A stretch of DNA of 64,000 nucleotides from Bacteroidales bacterium (GCA_016705005.1 JADIZB010000021.1:29659-93658), one strand, 5' to 3'. Positions 34,579-43,901 are shown, counted from the stretch's first letter. Numbers and translations: made by a program. Notes: generated by a model not told the origin, from the sequence alone.

Positions 34579-35730
34579 ATGATCAGGATAGTTACTGTTA
34601 TTGGCGCCAGGCCACAAATCATTAAGGCAGCAGCACTCAGCCGTGTTATTGCCTCAGATTATGCTCACCTCATCAGTGAAATCATAGTACATACAGGCCA
34701 GCATTACGATGCCAATATGTCGCAGGTTTTCTTTGATGAACTCGGAATCCCTGCTCCTGATTACAACCTTGGTGTCGGCAGTGGTACTCATGGTAAACAA
34801 ACTGCGCTGATGATTGAGGGAATAGAGAAGATCCTTCTGGAAGTGCGGCCCGATTATCTGGTTCTTTATGGTGACACGAATTCAACACTTGCAGGGGCCA
34901 TTGCTGCATCCAAACTTCGGGTTCCCATCGTACATATCGAAGCCGGACTGAGGTCATTCAACAAATCGATGCCTGAGGAAATCAACAGGATTATGTGCGA
35001 CCATGCCTCAACCCTGTTGTTCAGCCCCACTGCAACGGGTTTCAATAACCTGGTGAGCGAAGGCTTCAAAACAAATAACCTTGCGCCATATACCTGCGAT
35101 AACCCCGGGATTTTCCATTGTGGCGACATCATGTACGACAACAGCCTTTATTTTGCCGGGCTGGCTGAAATGAAGTCAGGCATACTTGCACAATGGGGCC
35201 TCAATCAGGGCAGATTCATTCTTGGAACGATCCACCGCGATAACAATACCGATATCCCCGGGCGGCTGAACGCAATTTTCAGTGCATTTGACAGGATAAG
35301 CCGTGAACACAGGTTGCTTGTGGCTTTGCCGTTGCATCCCAGAACATCAGGGCTGCTCGCAAAGAATCTGACACCCTCCGTTTATAATTCGGTAAAAGAA
35401 AATCCTCTGATCAGGGTAATGCCTCCGGTGTCGTTCCTGGATATGATAAAGCTCGAAAAGCATGCAGTAATGGTCGTGACCGACTCCGGCGGTGTTCAGA
35501 AAGAAGCGTATTATTTCAGCAAACCATGCATCATTGCCAGGCCTGAAACCGAATGGGTAGAAATTGTAGATGCAGGTGCCGGAATAGTAACCGATGCCAA
35601 TGAAGATGGCATTATTCAGGCAGTGAATTATTTCCTGAACAATCCACCCCTTTTATATCCTCCCGTTTTCGGTGATGGGAAAGCGGCAGCCTTTATCTGC
35701 AGTACAATGCTTGAGCAGGTGAGGGTTTGA
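34579..35730 (+). CDS. wecB: UDP-N-acetylglucosamine 2-epimerase (non-hydrolysing)
   Basis: This 383-residue protein runs from ATG 34579; the frame is open upstream into radC, but the family start MIRIVTVIGARPQIIKAA fits here. Motifs are LVLYGDTNSTLAGAIAASKL (near residue 95), VHIEAGLRSFNKSMPEEINR (the catalytic Asp/Glu/His region), and VVTDSGGVQKEAYYF near residue 315. It converts UDP-GlcNAc to UDP-ManNAc for capsule or O-antigen sugars. It begins 25 bases after radC, with no polysaccharide cluster around it. Confidence 0.92.
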   Translation: MIRIVTVIGARPQIIKAAALSRVIASDYAHLISEIIVHTGQHYDANMSQVFFDELGIPAPDYNLGVGSGTHGKQTALMIEGIEKILLEVRPDYLVLYGDTNSTLAGAIAASKLRVPIVHIEAGLRSFNKSMPEEINRIMCDHASTLLFSPTATGFNNLVSEGFKTNNLAPYTCDNPGIFHCGDIMYDNSLYFAGLAEMKSGILAQWGLNQGRFILGTIHRDNNTDIPGRLNAIFSAFDRISREHRLLVALPLHPRTSGLLAKNLTPSVYNSVKENPLIRVMPPVSFLDMIKLEKHAVMVVTDSGGVQKEAYYFSKPCIIARPETEWVEIVDAGAGIVTDANEDGIIQAVNYFLNNPPLLYPPVFGDGKAAAFICSTMLEQVRV

Positions 35731-35930
35731 TCATCGGCTGAACTGTCATCTTCTGATGATACTGCTTTCCGGGAAAACCGGCATCAAACCAAAGGTGATT
35801 TTCAGGTCATTTTGCCCGCTGAAACTGTTTGATGACAGGCGGAATACCAATTATTATAAGGATCCTAATTTTATGTGAAAATATCGGCAAAAAACCTTGT
35901 CAGGAGGCTTTTTTATTTGAAATAAAGTTA

Positions 35931-35938
35931 TACCTTTG
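35931..35938 (+). promoter_or_regulatory. -7 element of the rpsF-rpsR-rplI operon
   Basis: TACCTTTG matches TAnnTTTG, 49 bases before rpsF. It is followed by GCAGTCC, the same sequence that follows the -7 of the tRNA-Glu promoter. The rest of 35731-35987 holds no gene. Confidence 0.6.
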
Positions 35939-35987
35939 CAGTCCGTTTAAAAAATCGTATTGAATTAATAATCAAACCTTAAAACAG

Positions 35988-36353
35988 ATGTTGAAAAACT
36001 ATGAAACCGTTTTCATTATGACTCCCGTTTTGTCTGATGATCAGATGAAGGAAGCGGTTGGAAAATTTCAGAAAATTCTGAAAGACAAGGGGGCTGAGAT
36101 AGTCCATGAAGATCATTGGGGCCTGCGTAAGCTTGCCTATCCCATCCAGAAAAAAACCTCAGGATTCTATCACCTGATTGAGTTTAAATGTGAGGGAACT
36201 GTAATCAATGATTTTGAAGTAGCATTTAAACGTGATGAGCGGATTCTCCGTTTCCTCACTGTAGCGCTCGATAAGCACGCAGTTGCTTACAACGAAAAGA
36301 AACGCCTGAACAAGGCCGCTGCAGTTGCTGCTGAACCTGTAACAGAAGCCTGA
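35988..36353 (+). CDS. rpsF: 30S ribosomal protein S6
   Basis: This 121-residue S6 starts MLKNYETVFIMTPVLSDDQ and has EDHWGLRKLAYPIQKKTSGF (residues 40-59). It binds S18 and the central domain of 16S rRNA. First gene of the usual rpsF-rpsR-rplI operon. Confidence 0.97.
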   Translation: MLKNYETVFIMTPVLSDDQMKEAVGKFQKILKDKGAEIVHEDHWGLRKLAYPIQKKTSGFYHLIEFKCEGTVINDFEVAFKRDERILRFLTVALDKHAVAYNEKKRLNKAAAVAAEPVTEA

Positions 36354-36380
36354 TAGGTCTAATTTTTAATTCATTGAACA

Positions 36381-36653
36381 ATGGCAAATCAACCCAATTC
36401 CGAAATAAAATATCTGACACCGATCGCGGTCGATGTTAAGAAAAAGAAATACTGCCGTTTTAAAAAGAGCGGTATAAAGTATATTGATTACAAAGACGCT
36501 GACTTCCTTATGAAGTTTGTGAATGAGCAGGGCAAGATTCTTCCCCGCCGTATCACCGGTACATCAACCAAATACCAGCGCAAAGTTGCGCAGGCGGTAA
36601 AAAGGGCCCGTCATATTGCCCTGATGCCATATGTGGCTGACTTGTTAAAATAA
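36381..36653 (+). CDS. rpsR: 30S ribosomal protein S18
   Basis: This 90-residue S18 has KKKKYCRFKKSGIKYIDYKD (residues 20-39) and RRITGTSTKYQRKVAQAVKR (residues 56-75), the family hallmarks. It pairs with S6 in the platform of the small subunit. It lies 27 bases after rpsF. Confidence 0.97.
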   Translation: MANQPNSEIKYLTPIAVDVKKKKYCRFKKSGIKYIDYKDADFLMKFVNEQGKILPRRITGTSTKYQRKVAQAVKRARHIALMPYVADLLK

Positions 36654-36665
36654 GGAGGAAAAGCA

Positions 36666-37115
36666 ATGGATGTAATTCTTAAAAGAGATATCCCCAGTCT
36701 GGGTTATGCTACTGATATCGTAAAGGTACGCGACGGTTATGCCCGCAACTACCTTATTCCACAGGGTATTGCCATCATGGCAACAGAGTCGAACCGTAAA
36801 ATGAATGCCGAAACATTGAAACAGAAAGCATTTAAGGAAGATAAGGTTCGCAACGAAGCCGAAGCCATGGTTAAACTGCTCGAAAACGTTACCGTTAAAA
36901 TCGGCGCCAAGGTTGCATCAACCGGTAAGATTTTCGGTTCTGTCAATTCACTCCAGATTTCTGAAGCACTCAAGGCTCAGTTTAATTATGATGTTGATCG
37001 TAAAAAAATTCACCTTGATGGTGATTCAGTGAAAGAAGTCGGCGAATACAAAGCCAAAGTTATGCTGCACAAAGGTGTGAGCGTACTGGTGAACTTTGAA
37101 GTTTTTGCTGAATAG
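36666..37115 (+). CDS. rplI: 50S ribosomal protein L9
   Basis: This 149-residue L9 starts MDVILKRDIPSLGYATDIVK with the RDGYARNYLIPQGIA motif, then a long central helix and a C-terminal domain (SLQISEALKAQFNYDVDRKK). It is third in the operon; a GGAGGAAAAGC sequence just before the ATG is one of the few real Shine-Dalgarno-like sequences in this window. Confidence 0.97.
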   Translation: MDVILKRDIPSLGYATDIVKVRDGYARNYLIPQGIAIMATESNRKMNAETLKQKAFKEDKVRNEAEAMVKLLENVTVKIGAKVASTGKIFGSVNSLQISEALKAQFNYDVDRKKIHLDGDSVKEVGEYKAKVMLHKGVSVLVNFEVFAE

Positions 37116-37145
37116 TTTTCTTTGCAGCGATTTATTAGTATTTTT

Positions 37146-37172
37146 AATCCCGGCTAAATGCCGGGATTTTTA
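37146..37172 (+). terminator. Terminator of the rpsF-rpsR-rplI operon
   Basis: AATCCCGGC, loop TAAAT, GCCGGGATT then TTTATT. Confidence 0.9.
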
Positions 37173-37180
37173 TTCTCCAT

Positions 37181-37954
37181 ATGATCTCGAGAAATCAGTT
37201 TAAGTTGGTCAACTCGTTACGTCTTCAAAAATTCAGACTGGAAGAAGGACTGTTTATTGCTGAAGGTGTTAAACTCGTGGATGAATTGCTGGCTAGTAAA
37301 TTCCAGATTAGTCAGATTTTTGCAACTGCCGCATGGATCAACGACAGACACATTCCCCAAAACAGGTACCTGGTCGAAATTATTGAAATTTCACAGGCTG
37401 AACTTGAAAGGCTAAGCAGTCTTTCGACACCCAACCAGGTGATTGCCCTTGCAAAATTGCCTGTAGCATCTACAATACCGGATATAACCGGGGAGTGGGT
37501 GCTGGCGCTTGATCAGATACGCGATCCCGGAAATCTCGGAACAATTATCCGTACAGCGGACTGGTTTGGATTCAACAGGATCATTGCAGCCCATGGAAGC
37601 GTTGATATATGGAATCCGAAAGTTGTTCAGGCAAGTATGGGATCGGTATTCAGAATGCCGGTTCATTATTCTGATATATCGGTCTTCCTCTCAACCCTCT
37701 CAGGTAAAATTACTGTTTACGGAACGCTTCTTGAAGGAGAATCGCTCATGGATGCCCGGTTTGGTAAGGGTGGTGTTGTGGTAATAGGGAACGAATCACA
37801 TGGCATCTCGGAAACGATAAAACCTTTCATTACAACAAAAATTACCATCCCTGCTGCTTCCTCAGGCTCTGTTGGTCGCGCTGAATCGCTGAATGCTTCT
37901 ATTGCAACGGCCATTATCTGCTATGAGATCAGGAAGCAATGCCCGGATGGATGA
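37181..37954 (+). CDS. TrmH/SpoU-family RNA 2'-O-methyltransferase
   Basis: This 257-residue protein has an N-terminal L30e-like substrate-binding domain (FRLEEGLFIAEGVKLVDELL) and a C-terminal SPOUT knot. SPOUT motifs are ALDQIRDPGNLGTIIRTADW (motif 1), GGVVVIGNESHGIS (motif 2) and PAASSGSVGRAESLNASIAT (motif 3). It probably methylates a ribose in 23S rRNA; whether it is an RlmB-type enzyme cannot be told. It starts 8 bases after the ribosomal operon terminator. Confidence 0.92.
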   Translation: MISRNQFKLVNSLRLQKFRLEEGLFIAEGVKLVDELLASKFQISQIFATAAWINDRHIPQNRYLVEIIEISQAELERLSSLSTPNQVIALAKLPVASTIPDITGEWVLALDQIRDPGNLGTIIRTADWFGFNRIIAAHGSVDIWNPKVVQASMGSVFRMPVHYSDISVFLSTLSGKITVYGTLLEGESLMDARFGKGGVVVIGNESHGISETIKPFITTKITIPAASSGSVGRAESLNASIATAIICYEIRKQCPDG

Positions 37955-38036
37955 CTTTATTAATTTTACCATGATTGCAGCAACATTCCTCAAATATTGG
38001 TGTTTATTAACAGGTTGTCTGCAGTGATGCATCACA

Positions 38037-38267
38037 ATGATAGAAACTGACTTCAAAACAACTGAAATGATACTAAAAGTAATACTCATTGCAATTTTTC
38101 TGATCGGCCTCTCTGTAGCAGGGATCGCTGTCAAAATGTTCTTTAAAAAAGGAAGTGAATTCAAGAAGTCATGCGGCAGCATCGATCCCACAACAGGTAC
38201 AAAGATCGGGTGCAGCTGCGGCGGTGCAGATGAGGAAGCCGGAACCTGCCGGAATAAATCTGTTTAA
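38037..38267 (+). CDS. NqrM-like small membrane protein (DUF539)
   Basis: This 76-residue protein (66 from ATG 38067) has one transmembrane helix (VILIAIFLIGLSVAGIAVKM) and a cysteine cluster, KSCGSIDPTTGTKIGCSCGG then AGTC, four cysteines in total. NqrM (DUF539), needed for maturation of the Na+-NQR iron centre between NqrD and NqrE, has the same size, one helix and four conserved cysteines. The gene ends one base from the end of apbE and next to the complete nqr operon, which strongly supports the assignment. It is transcribed towards apbE. Confidence 0.72.
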   Translation: MIETDFKTTEMILKVILIAIFLIGLSVAGIAVKMFFKKGSEFKKSCGSIDPTTGTKIGCSCGGADEEAGTCRNKSV

Positions 38268-38268
38268 C

Positions 38269-39291
38269 CTATTTTTCTTCCGGAGTTACTGCTTCGACCA
38301 ATTGGCTTAAGCCATCACTTGACCACGTCGTCAGCTTTCCTGAATCATCTGAATAAATGATGTAGGCATCCAGTTCTGGATGTTGGGCAAGGAATTTCTT
38401 AGTTTTGTCAAGTCCCATAACAATAAACGAAGTAGCATAGGCATCTGCACTGATACAGTCATCCGCAAGTACTGATACACTCAGGACTGTGTGGTTAACG
38501 GGGAAGCCTGTCTTCGGATCAATGGTATGTGAATACCTTACACCATCCCTGATGAAGTATTTTCTGTAATTGCCCGATGTTGCCAGCGCTTTATTGCTGA
38601 GATTAACCACGGTGTTCAGTTCCCTGGCATCATCTGCGTTCTCTGCAGGCTTTTCAATGCCGACTTTCCAGGGTATATTTCCGGGTTTTGTTCCCCTTGC
38701 CAGCACTTCACCTCCGACATCAATCAGGTAGTTTTCAATTCCGTGCGACTCAAGCAATTGTCCGATGAGGTCGGCTGAATAACCCTGTGCAATTGCATTA
38801 AAATCGACCTTAATGGCAGGGTTTGTTTTTACCAGTCTCCCATCGGTAAGTTTAACATTCCGGTAATTGACCAGGGGAAGTATACTGTCAACCTGTGAAG
38901 AATCGAGCTTCATCGGGTCAGTAAATCCGAATCCCCAGGCATTGACTAAAGGAAGTACAGTGATATCAAAAGCACCATCCGTTTTTTCCGATACCTCCAT
39001 CGATTTATTAAAGACATATGTAAAAACATCATCTGCCCTGGCTGTAGAATCGTTGTTGTTAAGCCTTGATATAATCGATTCCTTCTGATATATGGAAGCC
39101 GACTGATCAAATGCCCTGAAAAAGCTGTCAATGTCCTGCTGATAACTAATGCCTTTGCTGTCATAATAAGTCACGGCATAGTAGGTGCCCTGGGCTTCTC
39201 CTTCAAATTTTACTTCAACAAGGGTTTTATTACCGGTGCATGAAGTGAGGGTAATGGCAAGCAAAATGAACAGGATTATGTGATTTTTCAT
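38269..39291 (-). CDS. apbE: FAD:protein FMN transferase ApbE (lipoprotein)
   Basis: This 340-residue lipoprotein has the signal ILFILLAITLTSCTGNK. ApbE motifs are GTYYAVTYYD near residue 36, FDITVLPLVNAWGFG, KVDFNAIAQGYSADLIGQLL (near residue 165), YLIDVGGEVLARGTKPG and HTIDPKTGFPV (near residue 260). It transfers FMN covalently to threonines of NqrB and NqrC. It follows nqrF on the same strand but has a hairpin before it and its own -7 element (TACTTTTG, 39317-39324), so it may be partly independent. Confidence 0.95.
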   Translation of the reverse strand: MKNHIILFILLAITLTSCTGNKTLVEVKFEGEAQGTYYAVTYYDSKGISYQQDIDSFFRAFDQSASIYQKESIISRLNNNDSTARADDVFTYVFNKSMEVSEKTDGAFDITVLPLVNAWGFGFTDPMKLDSSQVDSILPLVNYRNVKLTDGRLVKTNPAIKVDFNAIAQGYSADLIGQLLESHGIENYLIDVGGEVLARGTKPGNIPWKVGIEKPAENADDARELNTVVNLSNKALATSGNYRKYFIRDGVRYSHTIDPKTGFPVNHTVLSVSVLADDCISADAYATSFIVMGLDKTKKFLAQHPELDAYIIYSDDSGKLTTWSSDGLSQLVEAVTPEEK

Positions 39292-39316
39292 TTCTAATTG
39301 AATCGATGGTTGTCAG

Positions 39317-39324
39317 CAAAAGTA
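39317..39324 (-). promoter_or_regulatory. -7 element of apbE
   Basis: TACTTTTG on the minus strand, 25 bases before the start codon. The same octamer precedes nqrA (45476-45483), suggesting matched expression. Confidence 0.45.
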
Positions 39325-39352
39325 CTGATTATTTATTACCACTGAAAACGGA

Positions 39353-39375
39353 AATCGCCCGCATTACGGGCGATT
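39353..39375 (-). terminator. Hairpin between nqrF and apbE
   Basis: AATCGCCCG, loop CATTA, CGGGCGATT: a 9-bp stem 25 bases after the nqrF stop, followed on the minus strand by a moderately T-rich stretch. It is a terminator or attenuator. Confidence 0.65.
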
Positions 39376-39399
39376 ACACAGAGTCAGAATATCGGAATA

Positions 39400-40671
39400 T
39401 TATCCTCCAAAGTCATCAAATGCGATGTTCTCCTTTGGAACTCCCAGGTTGTCAAGCATTTTAAAAACGGCTGAATTCATCATGGGGGGGCCGCAGAGGT
39501 AGAACTCTATTTCTTCCGGCTCAGGGTGTTTACTCAGATAATTGTCGAGCACTACCTGGTGAATAAATCCGGTAGGACCAGTCCAGTTATCTTCCGGCAT
39601 TGGTTCTGACAGCGCCAGGTTGAATTTAAAATTCGGGAAATTCTTTTCAATTACCCGGAATTCATCGTCATAGAAAACCTCGCGCAAAGAGCGGGCTCCA
39701 TACCAGTAAGATACTTTCCGGTTGGTTTTTTCGGTGTTGAAAAGGTGGAAAATATGTGAACGGAGCGGAGCCATCCCGGCGCCGCCGCCGATGTATATCA
39801 TTTCTTTGTTGGTGTGCTTGATGTGGAACTCGCCATATGGACCCGAAACCATCACCTTGTCACCGGGTTTGCGCGTGAAGATGTATGATGAACAGATGCC
39901 GGGATTAACATTCATAAACTGATTTTTGGCTCTGTCCCATGGTGGTGTGGCGATCCTGATGTTCAGCATCACGATGTTACCTTCAGCCGGGTGGTTAGCC
40001 ATGGAATATGCCCTGTAGATCGGTTCGGGATTCTTCATCTTCAGATCCCATATCTTCAGCTTGTCCCAGTCTTCGCGGAATTTTTCATCGACTTCAATAT
40101 TTTTGAAATCAACTTCAATTTTTGGAACATCAATCTGGATATAACCTCCCGACTGGAAGTCAAGCGTTTCACCCTCAGGTAGTTTAACCACAAATTCTTT
40201 GATGAAAGTCGCAACATTGTTGTTGCTCACAACTTCACATTCCCATTTCTTGATGCCGAACACTTCTTTGGGAATTTCAATTTTCATGTTTTCGCGCACC
40301 TTTACCTGACAGCCGAGCCTCCAGTTATCAAGTTGCTGTTTGCGGGTGAAAAAACCGGTTTCAGTCGGAAGAATGGAACCGCCTCCTTCAAGAACCTGAC
40401 ATTTGCACATGCCGCAGGTTCCACCACCACCACAGGCGGAGGGTAGAAATAGCTTTTCGTTTGAGAGCGTCGAAAGCAGAGAAGAACCTCCGTTGACATT
40501 GAGCTCCTTCTCACCATTGATACTGATGGTAACAGGGCCCGACGGTGCCAGCTTGGCCTTGGCTACCAGAAGCATAATGATAAGGGCAATGGTTACCAGG
40601 AGAAATATCAGGGTACCTACAAGCAGTGGTCCGGTCAGTGCACCAAGAAATAATACAGTTGATGTTATCAT
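39400..40671 (-). CDS. nqrF: Na+-translocating NADH:quinone reductase subunit F
   Basis: This 423-residue protein runs from ATG 40671; a TTG two codons upstream is rejected. One N-terminal transmembrane helix precedes a 2Fe-2S ferredoxin domain with cysteines in SACGGGGTCGMCKCQVLEGG (near residues 80-100) and a further Cys near residue 120. The FAD-binding RAYSMANHPAEGN and the NADH-binding GGGAGMAPLRSHIFHLF motifs follow. It is the NADH-oxidising entry subunit. It is last in nqrABCDEF. Confidence 0.97.
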   Translation of the reverse strand: MITSTVLFLGALTGPLLVGTLIFLLVTIALIIMLLVAKAKLAPSGPVTISINGEKELNVNGGSSLLSTLSNEKLFLPSACGGGGTCGMCKCQVLEGGGSILPTETGFFTRKQQLDNWRLGCQVKVRENMKIEIPKEVFGIKKWECEVVSNNNVATFIKEFVVKLPEGETLDFQSGGYIQIDVPKIEVDFKNIEVDEKFREDWDKLKIWDLKMKNPEPIYRAYSMANHPAEGNIVMLNIRIATPPWDRAKNQFMNVNPGICSSYIFTRKPGDKVMVSGPYGEFHIKHTNKEMIYIGGGAGMAPLRSHIFHLFNTEKTNRKVSYWYGARSLREVFYDDEFRVIEKNFPNFKFNLALSEPMPEDNWTGPTGFIHQVVLDNYLSKHPEPEEIEFYLCGPPMMNSAVFKMLDNLGVPKENIAFDDFGG

Positions 40672-40687
40672 AATCAAAGGTTATTCA

Positions 40688-41305
40688 TTAGATTTTAATT
40701 CCCATAAAACTCATGAAAGCGATGGCCATCAGCCCTGTAATGATAAAGGAGATACCAAGACCACGAAGGGGTTTGGGAATGTGAGAATAGGTGATTTTTT
40801 CGCGGATGGCAGCCAGTGAAGCAATGGCCAGGAACCAGCCGATACCTGAACCTCCGGCATAAACGGTAACTTCTGCGATGGAAGTATATTCGCGTTCCTG
40901 AACAAAAAGGGCAACACCCAGGATGGCACAGTTTACCGCAATAAGGGGCAGGAAAATTCCAAGTGCATTGTAGAGAGTAGGTGAGAACTTCTCAACCACC
41001 ATTTCAACCAATTGAACAATGGCTGCAATTACCGCGATGAATATCATGAAGCTCAGATAACTGAGGTCGAGGTCAGCCAGATCGGCACTAAGCCAGGCCA
41101 GTGCTCCCGGTTTCAGCAGATAAGTGTCGACAAGCCAGTTAACAGGTGCTGTGACAAGAAGTACAAATGTTACTGCAATGCCTAGTCCTACCGAGGTTTT
41201 TACTGTTTTTGAAACCGCCAGGTATGAACACATGCCCAGAAAATAGGCAAAGATCATATTATCGATGAAGATACTCCGGACAAACAGGTTAAAAAGATTT
41301 TCCAT
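40688..41305 (-). CDS. nqrE: Na+-translocating NADH:quinone reductase subunit E
   Basis: This 205-residue, six-helix membrane protein starts MENLFNLFVRSIFIDNMIFA and has YFLGMCSYLAVSKTVKTSVG (the conserved Cys ligand of the membrane iron site) and VNCAILGVALFVQERE. With NqrD it holds the intramembrane iron centre that NqrM helps to assemble. Confidence 0.97.
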   Translation of the reverse strand: MENLFNLFVRSIFIDNMIFAYFLGMCSYLAVSKTVKTSVGLGIAVTFVLLVTAPVNWLVDTYLLKPGALAWLSADLADLDLSYLSFMIFIAVIAAIVQLVEMVVEKFSPTLYNALGIFLPLIAVNCAILGVALFVQEREYTSIAEVTVYAGGSGIGWFLAIASLAAIREKITYSHIPKPLRGLGISFIITGLMAIAFMSFMGIKI

Positions 41306-41343
41306 GGTTCTGTATTTTCAGAATTTTTTAATTCGTCTGTTTT

Positions 41344-42003
41344 CTATTTTTCCTGCAGTTCGGGTGTTTTGCTTCGCTGAACCCATATAATGACACCAAT
41401 GGTTATCAAAGCCATGGGGGGCAGAATCATCATACCATTATCCATATATCCGCTGTCGTAAAATGACTGAGGAATTACCCGCATACCATAGATCTTTCCG
41501 GAACCAAGCAATTCTCTGAAAAATGCAACTATTACCAGGATCATTCCATAGCCAAGTCCGTTTCCGATTCCATCTACAAAAGAGGGCCAGGGTTTGTTGG
41601 CCATGGCATAAGCTTCGAGGCGACCCATCAGGATACAGTTGGTGATGATGAGTCCGACGAAAACAGAAAGTTTCTTACTTACATCATATACATATGCTTT
41701 CAGAAGCTGATCGACAATGATCACCAGGGCTGCTACCACAACAAGCTGAACGATGATCCTGATGCGCGAAGGAATGGTATCACGAAGTGAGGAAATAATC
41801 AGGTTCGAGAAAGCTGTAACGATAGTAACCGAAAGGGCCATCACTATGGCTGGTTTCATCTGAACGGTGACTGCCAGCGCTGAGCAGATACCAAGCACCT
41901 GAACAGTGATCGGATTCTCAAGGTTAAAAGGATTTTTCAGGAGTCTCAGAACCTTTGCAGAGAACATCGGTTCTCTTTCTTTGGTTTTATTGTTGTCGCT
42001 CAT
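41344..42003 (-). CDS. nqrD: Na+-translocating NADH:quinone reductase subunit D
   Basis: This 219-residue, six-helix membrane protein has NPITVQVLGICSALAVTVQM (conserved Cys, near residue 35) and LIITNCILMGRLEAYAMANK (second conserved Cys, near residue 125). It is the partner of NqrE. Its ATG overlaps the nqrC stop in an ATGA arrangement. Confidence 0.97.
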   Translation of the reverse strand: MSDNNKTKEREPMFSAKVLRLLKNPFNLENPITVQVLGICSALAVTVQMKPAIVMALSVTIVTAFSNLIISSLRDTIPSRIRIIVQLVVVAALVIIVDQLLKAYVYDVSKKLSVFVGLIITNCILMGRLEAYAMANKPWPSFVDGIGNGLGYGMILVIVAFFRELLGSGKIYGMRVIPQSFYDSGYMDNGMMILPPMALITIGVIIWVQRSKTPELQEK

Positions 42004-42719
42004 TGTTTCTTCTGTTTATTGATGTATGCCTGATAATTGGTAAGATTATCGAAAATCATTTTCTCAACACCCTTGCTGGTAATGGTTCCGCCTGAGATGG
42101 CATCTACACCGTGCGGATTGTCATCCGGGGCACCACCTTTGATTATCTGTATTGAGGTAAATTTACCTTCCTGATCAAAAATCGTTTTCCCTTTAAAAGG
42201 ATCCATAAACCAACTCTGATTAATTTCAGCACCAAGACCAGGTGTCTCCCCTTTGTGATCAAACATGGTTCCGACGATCGTATTGAAATCGGTCTTAAAT
42301 GAGATATAACCCCATACCGGACCCCAGAGCCCCTTGCCACGCAGTGGCATAATGTAGGCCGTGTCACCATTGTCGAGTGATGCTGTATAAACCGGTAGTA
42401 TCTGCTGATCAGCCGGTTTTTTGAATTCATTGGCAAGTTCAATGGCAAAAACTTTTTCAGCATCGTTCTCTACTACATCTCCACTGTGATTGATTCCGAC
42501 CACGCTGGTAATGTATCTGTGATAAATGTCGATGACTTTTTTCTTGGGAATATCAGCCGTTGATACATTGACAGAAGAGAGTATATTCTGCATCTTCTCG
42601 ATGCGGATATTGTCCTCCTGCGCGGGCTTGAGCTGTACAGCCACCACCGTGAGTGACACGGCAATCACTACCACCATTACTATGGAGTAGATGAAGATAT
42701 ATTTGTTACTATGTTCCAT
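42000..42719 (-). CDS. nqrC: Na+-translocating NADH:quinone reductase subunit C
   Basis: This 239-residue periplasm-facing subunit has one N-terminal helix. The FMN attachment motif lies near residue 210 (DAISGGTITSKGVEKMI), the threonine in SGGT being the likely covalent FMN site modified by ApbE. Other family motifs are GLWGPVWGYISF and GETPGLGAEI. Confidence 0.96.
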   Translation of the reverse strand: MEHSNKYIFIYSIVMVVVIAVSLTVVAVQLKPAQEDNIRIEKMQNILSSVNVSTADIPKKKVIDIYHRYITSVVGINHSGDVVENDAEKVFAIELANEFKKPADQQILPVYTASLDNGDTAYIMPLRGKGLWGPVWGYISFKTDFNTIVGTMFDHKGETPGLGAEINQSWFMDPFKGKTIFDQEGKFTSIQIIKGGAPDDNPHGVDAISGGTITSKGVEKMIFDNLTNYQAYINKQKKQ

Positions 42720-42734
42720 ATCGGTAGCGAAGAA

Positions 42735-43901
42735 TTAAGATTTAACAGCAGTTACTGCTCTTTTCAAACGTTTACTGATGTTTGCCTCAACCACATAGTG
42801 GTCGATCAGTGGTGCAAAAGCATTCATCAGCAAAATAGCCAGCATGGTACCTTCGGGATAGGCAGGATTGAATACCCTGATCATGATCGCGAAAAAGCCT
42901 GCAAGAAAACCGTATATCCATTTGCCGCGGTTTGTCTGGGCTGCTGTTACCGGATCGGTAGCCATAAAGACCATTCCGAAAAGGAAGCTTCCCATCATGA
43001 TCTGGGTCAGCGGACTTAAGGTCATATAGTCATTTACCGCAAAGGCATTAAAAATGAGGGTCATTGAGATACCGCCGAGAAGCCCTGCCAGTATGATCCG
43101 CCAGCTACCGATACCTGTTACGATAAGGATGATGGCTCCGAGAATGATTGCAATTTTTGATGTTTCACCTATCGAGCCCGGAATAAATCCGAAGAAAAGA
43201 TCGTACATCGAAGGAATTTTGTCCATTGCGCCGGCTGCGGCATTGCCGAGTGGTGTTGCACCTGAAAATCCGTCAATTACACCTTCCCCTTTGGTCAGGC
43301 CACCTGTCCAGATGGTGTCACCGGTAATCTTGGCAGGATAGGCAAAGAAAATAAAAGCCCGCGCAAGCAGCGCCGGATTGAATATATTCATTCCTGTGCC
43401 CCCGAAGGTTTCCTTTCCGATGGTAACAGCGAAAATACTGGCAACTGCCACCATCCAGAGCGGAATATCAACCGGCATCACCAGCGGGATCAACATTCCT
43501 GAAACAAGGTATCCTTCATTTACTTCATGCCCGCGATATTGTGCAAAGATGAACTCAACCCCAAGTCCTGCAGCATATGAAACAACGATGATGGGCAATA
43601 CTTTCAAAAGACCATATCCTACAATCGGTCCAAATCCAGGCTCCTGCCCGATCGACAGGTAGTGCTGATATCCGGTGTTCCAGATGCCGAAGAGCAGGGC
43701 GGGAACCATCGCCAGAATCACCATCGACATGGTACGTTTCAGGTCAATGGCATCCCTTATGTGACTTCCGGCATGGGTGGTTTTATCAGGGACAAACAGA
43801 AATGTTTCAAATGCATCAAATGTTGATTGCAGTTTTTCAAATCTGCCTCCTTTCTCAAACTGAGGTTTTATCCTGTCAAGATAATTTCTGAGGGCTTTCA
43901 T
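42735..43901 (-). CDS. nqrB: Na+-translocating NADH:quinone reductase subunit B
   Basis: This 388-residue membrane subunit has about ten helices. The covalent FMN site is in GFSGATPLGNAAAG (near residue 225, Thr in SGAT). KETFGGTGMNIFNPALLARA and FMATDPVTAAQTNRGKWIYG are further signatures. It carries riboflavin and FMN and is the main sodium pathway. A 123-base gap separates it from nqrA, longer than the other spacers in the operon. Confidence 0.97.
   Translation of the reverse strand: MKALRNYLDRIKPQFEKGGRFEKLQSTFDAFETFLFVPDKTTHAGSHIRDAIDLKRTMSMVILAMVPALLFGIWNTGYQHYLSIGQEPGFGPIVGYGLLKVLPIIVVSYAAGLGVEFIFAQYRGHEVNEGYLVSGMLIPLVMPVDIPLWMVAVASIFAVTIGKETFGGTGMNIFNPALLARAFIFFAYPAKITGDTIWTGGLTKGEGVIDGFSGATPLGNAAAGAMDKIPSMYDLFFGFIPGSIGETSKIAIILGAIILIVTGIGSWRIILAGLLGGISMTLIFNAFAVNDYMTLSPLTQIMMGSFLFGMVFMATDPVTAAQTNRGKWIYGFLAGFFAIMIRVFNPAYPEGTMLAILLMNAFAPLIDHYVVEANISKRLKRAVTAVKS

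Noticed and set aside
39353..39375. Riboswitch upstream of apbE
   Set aside because: Only a short simple hairpin is present, with no conserved FMN-riboswitch core sequence.
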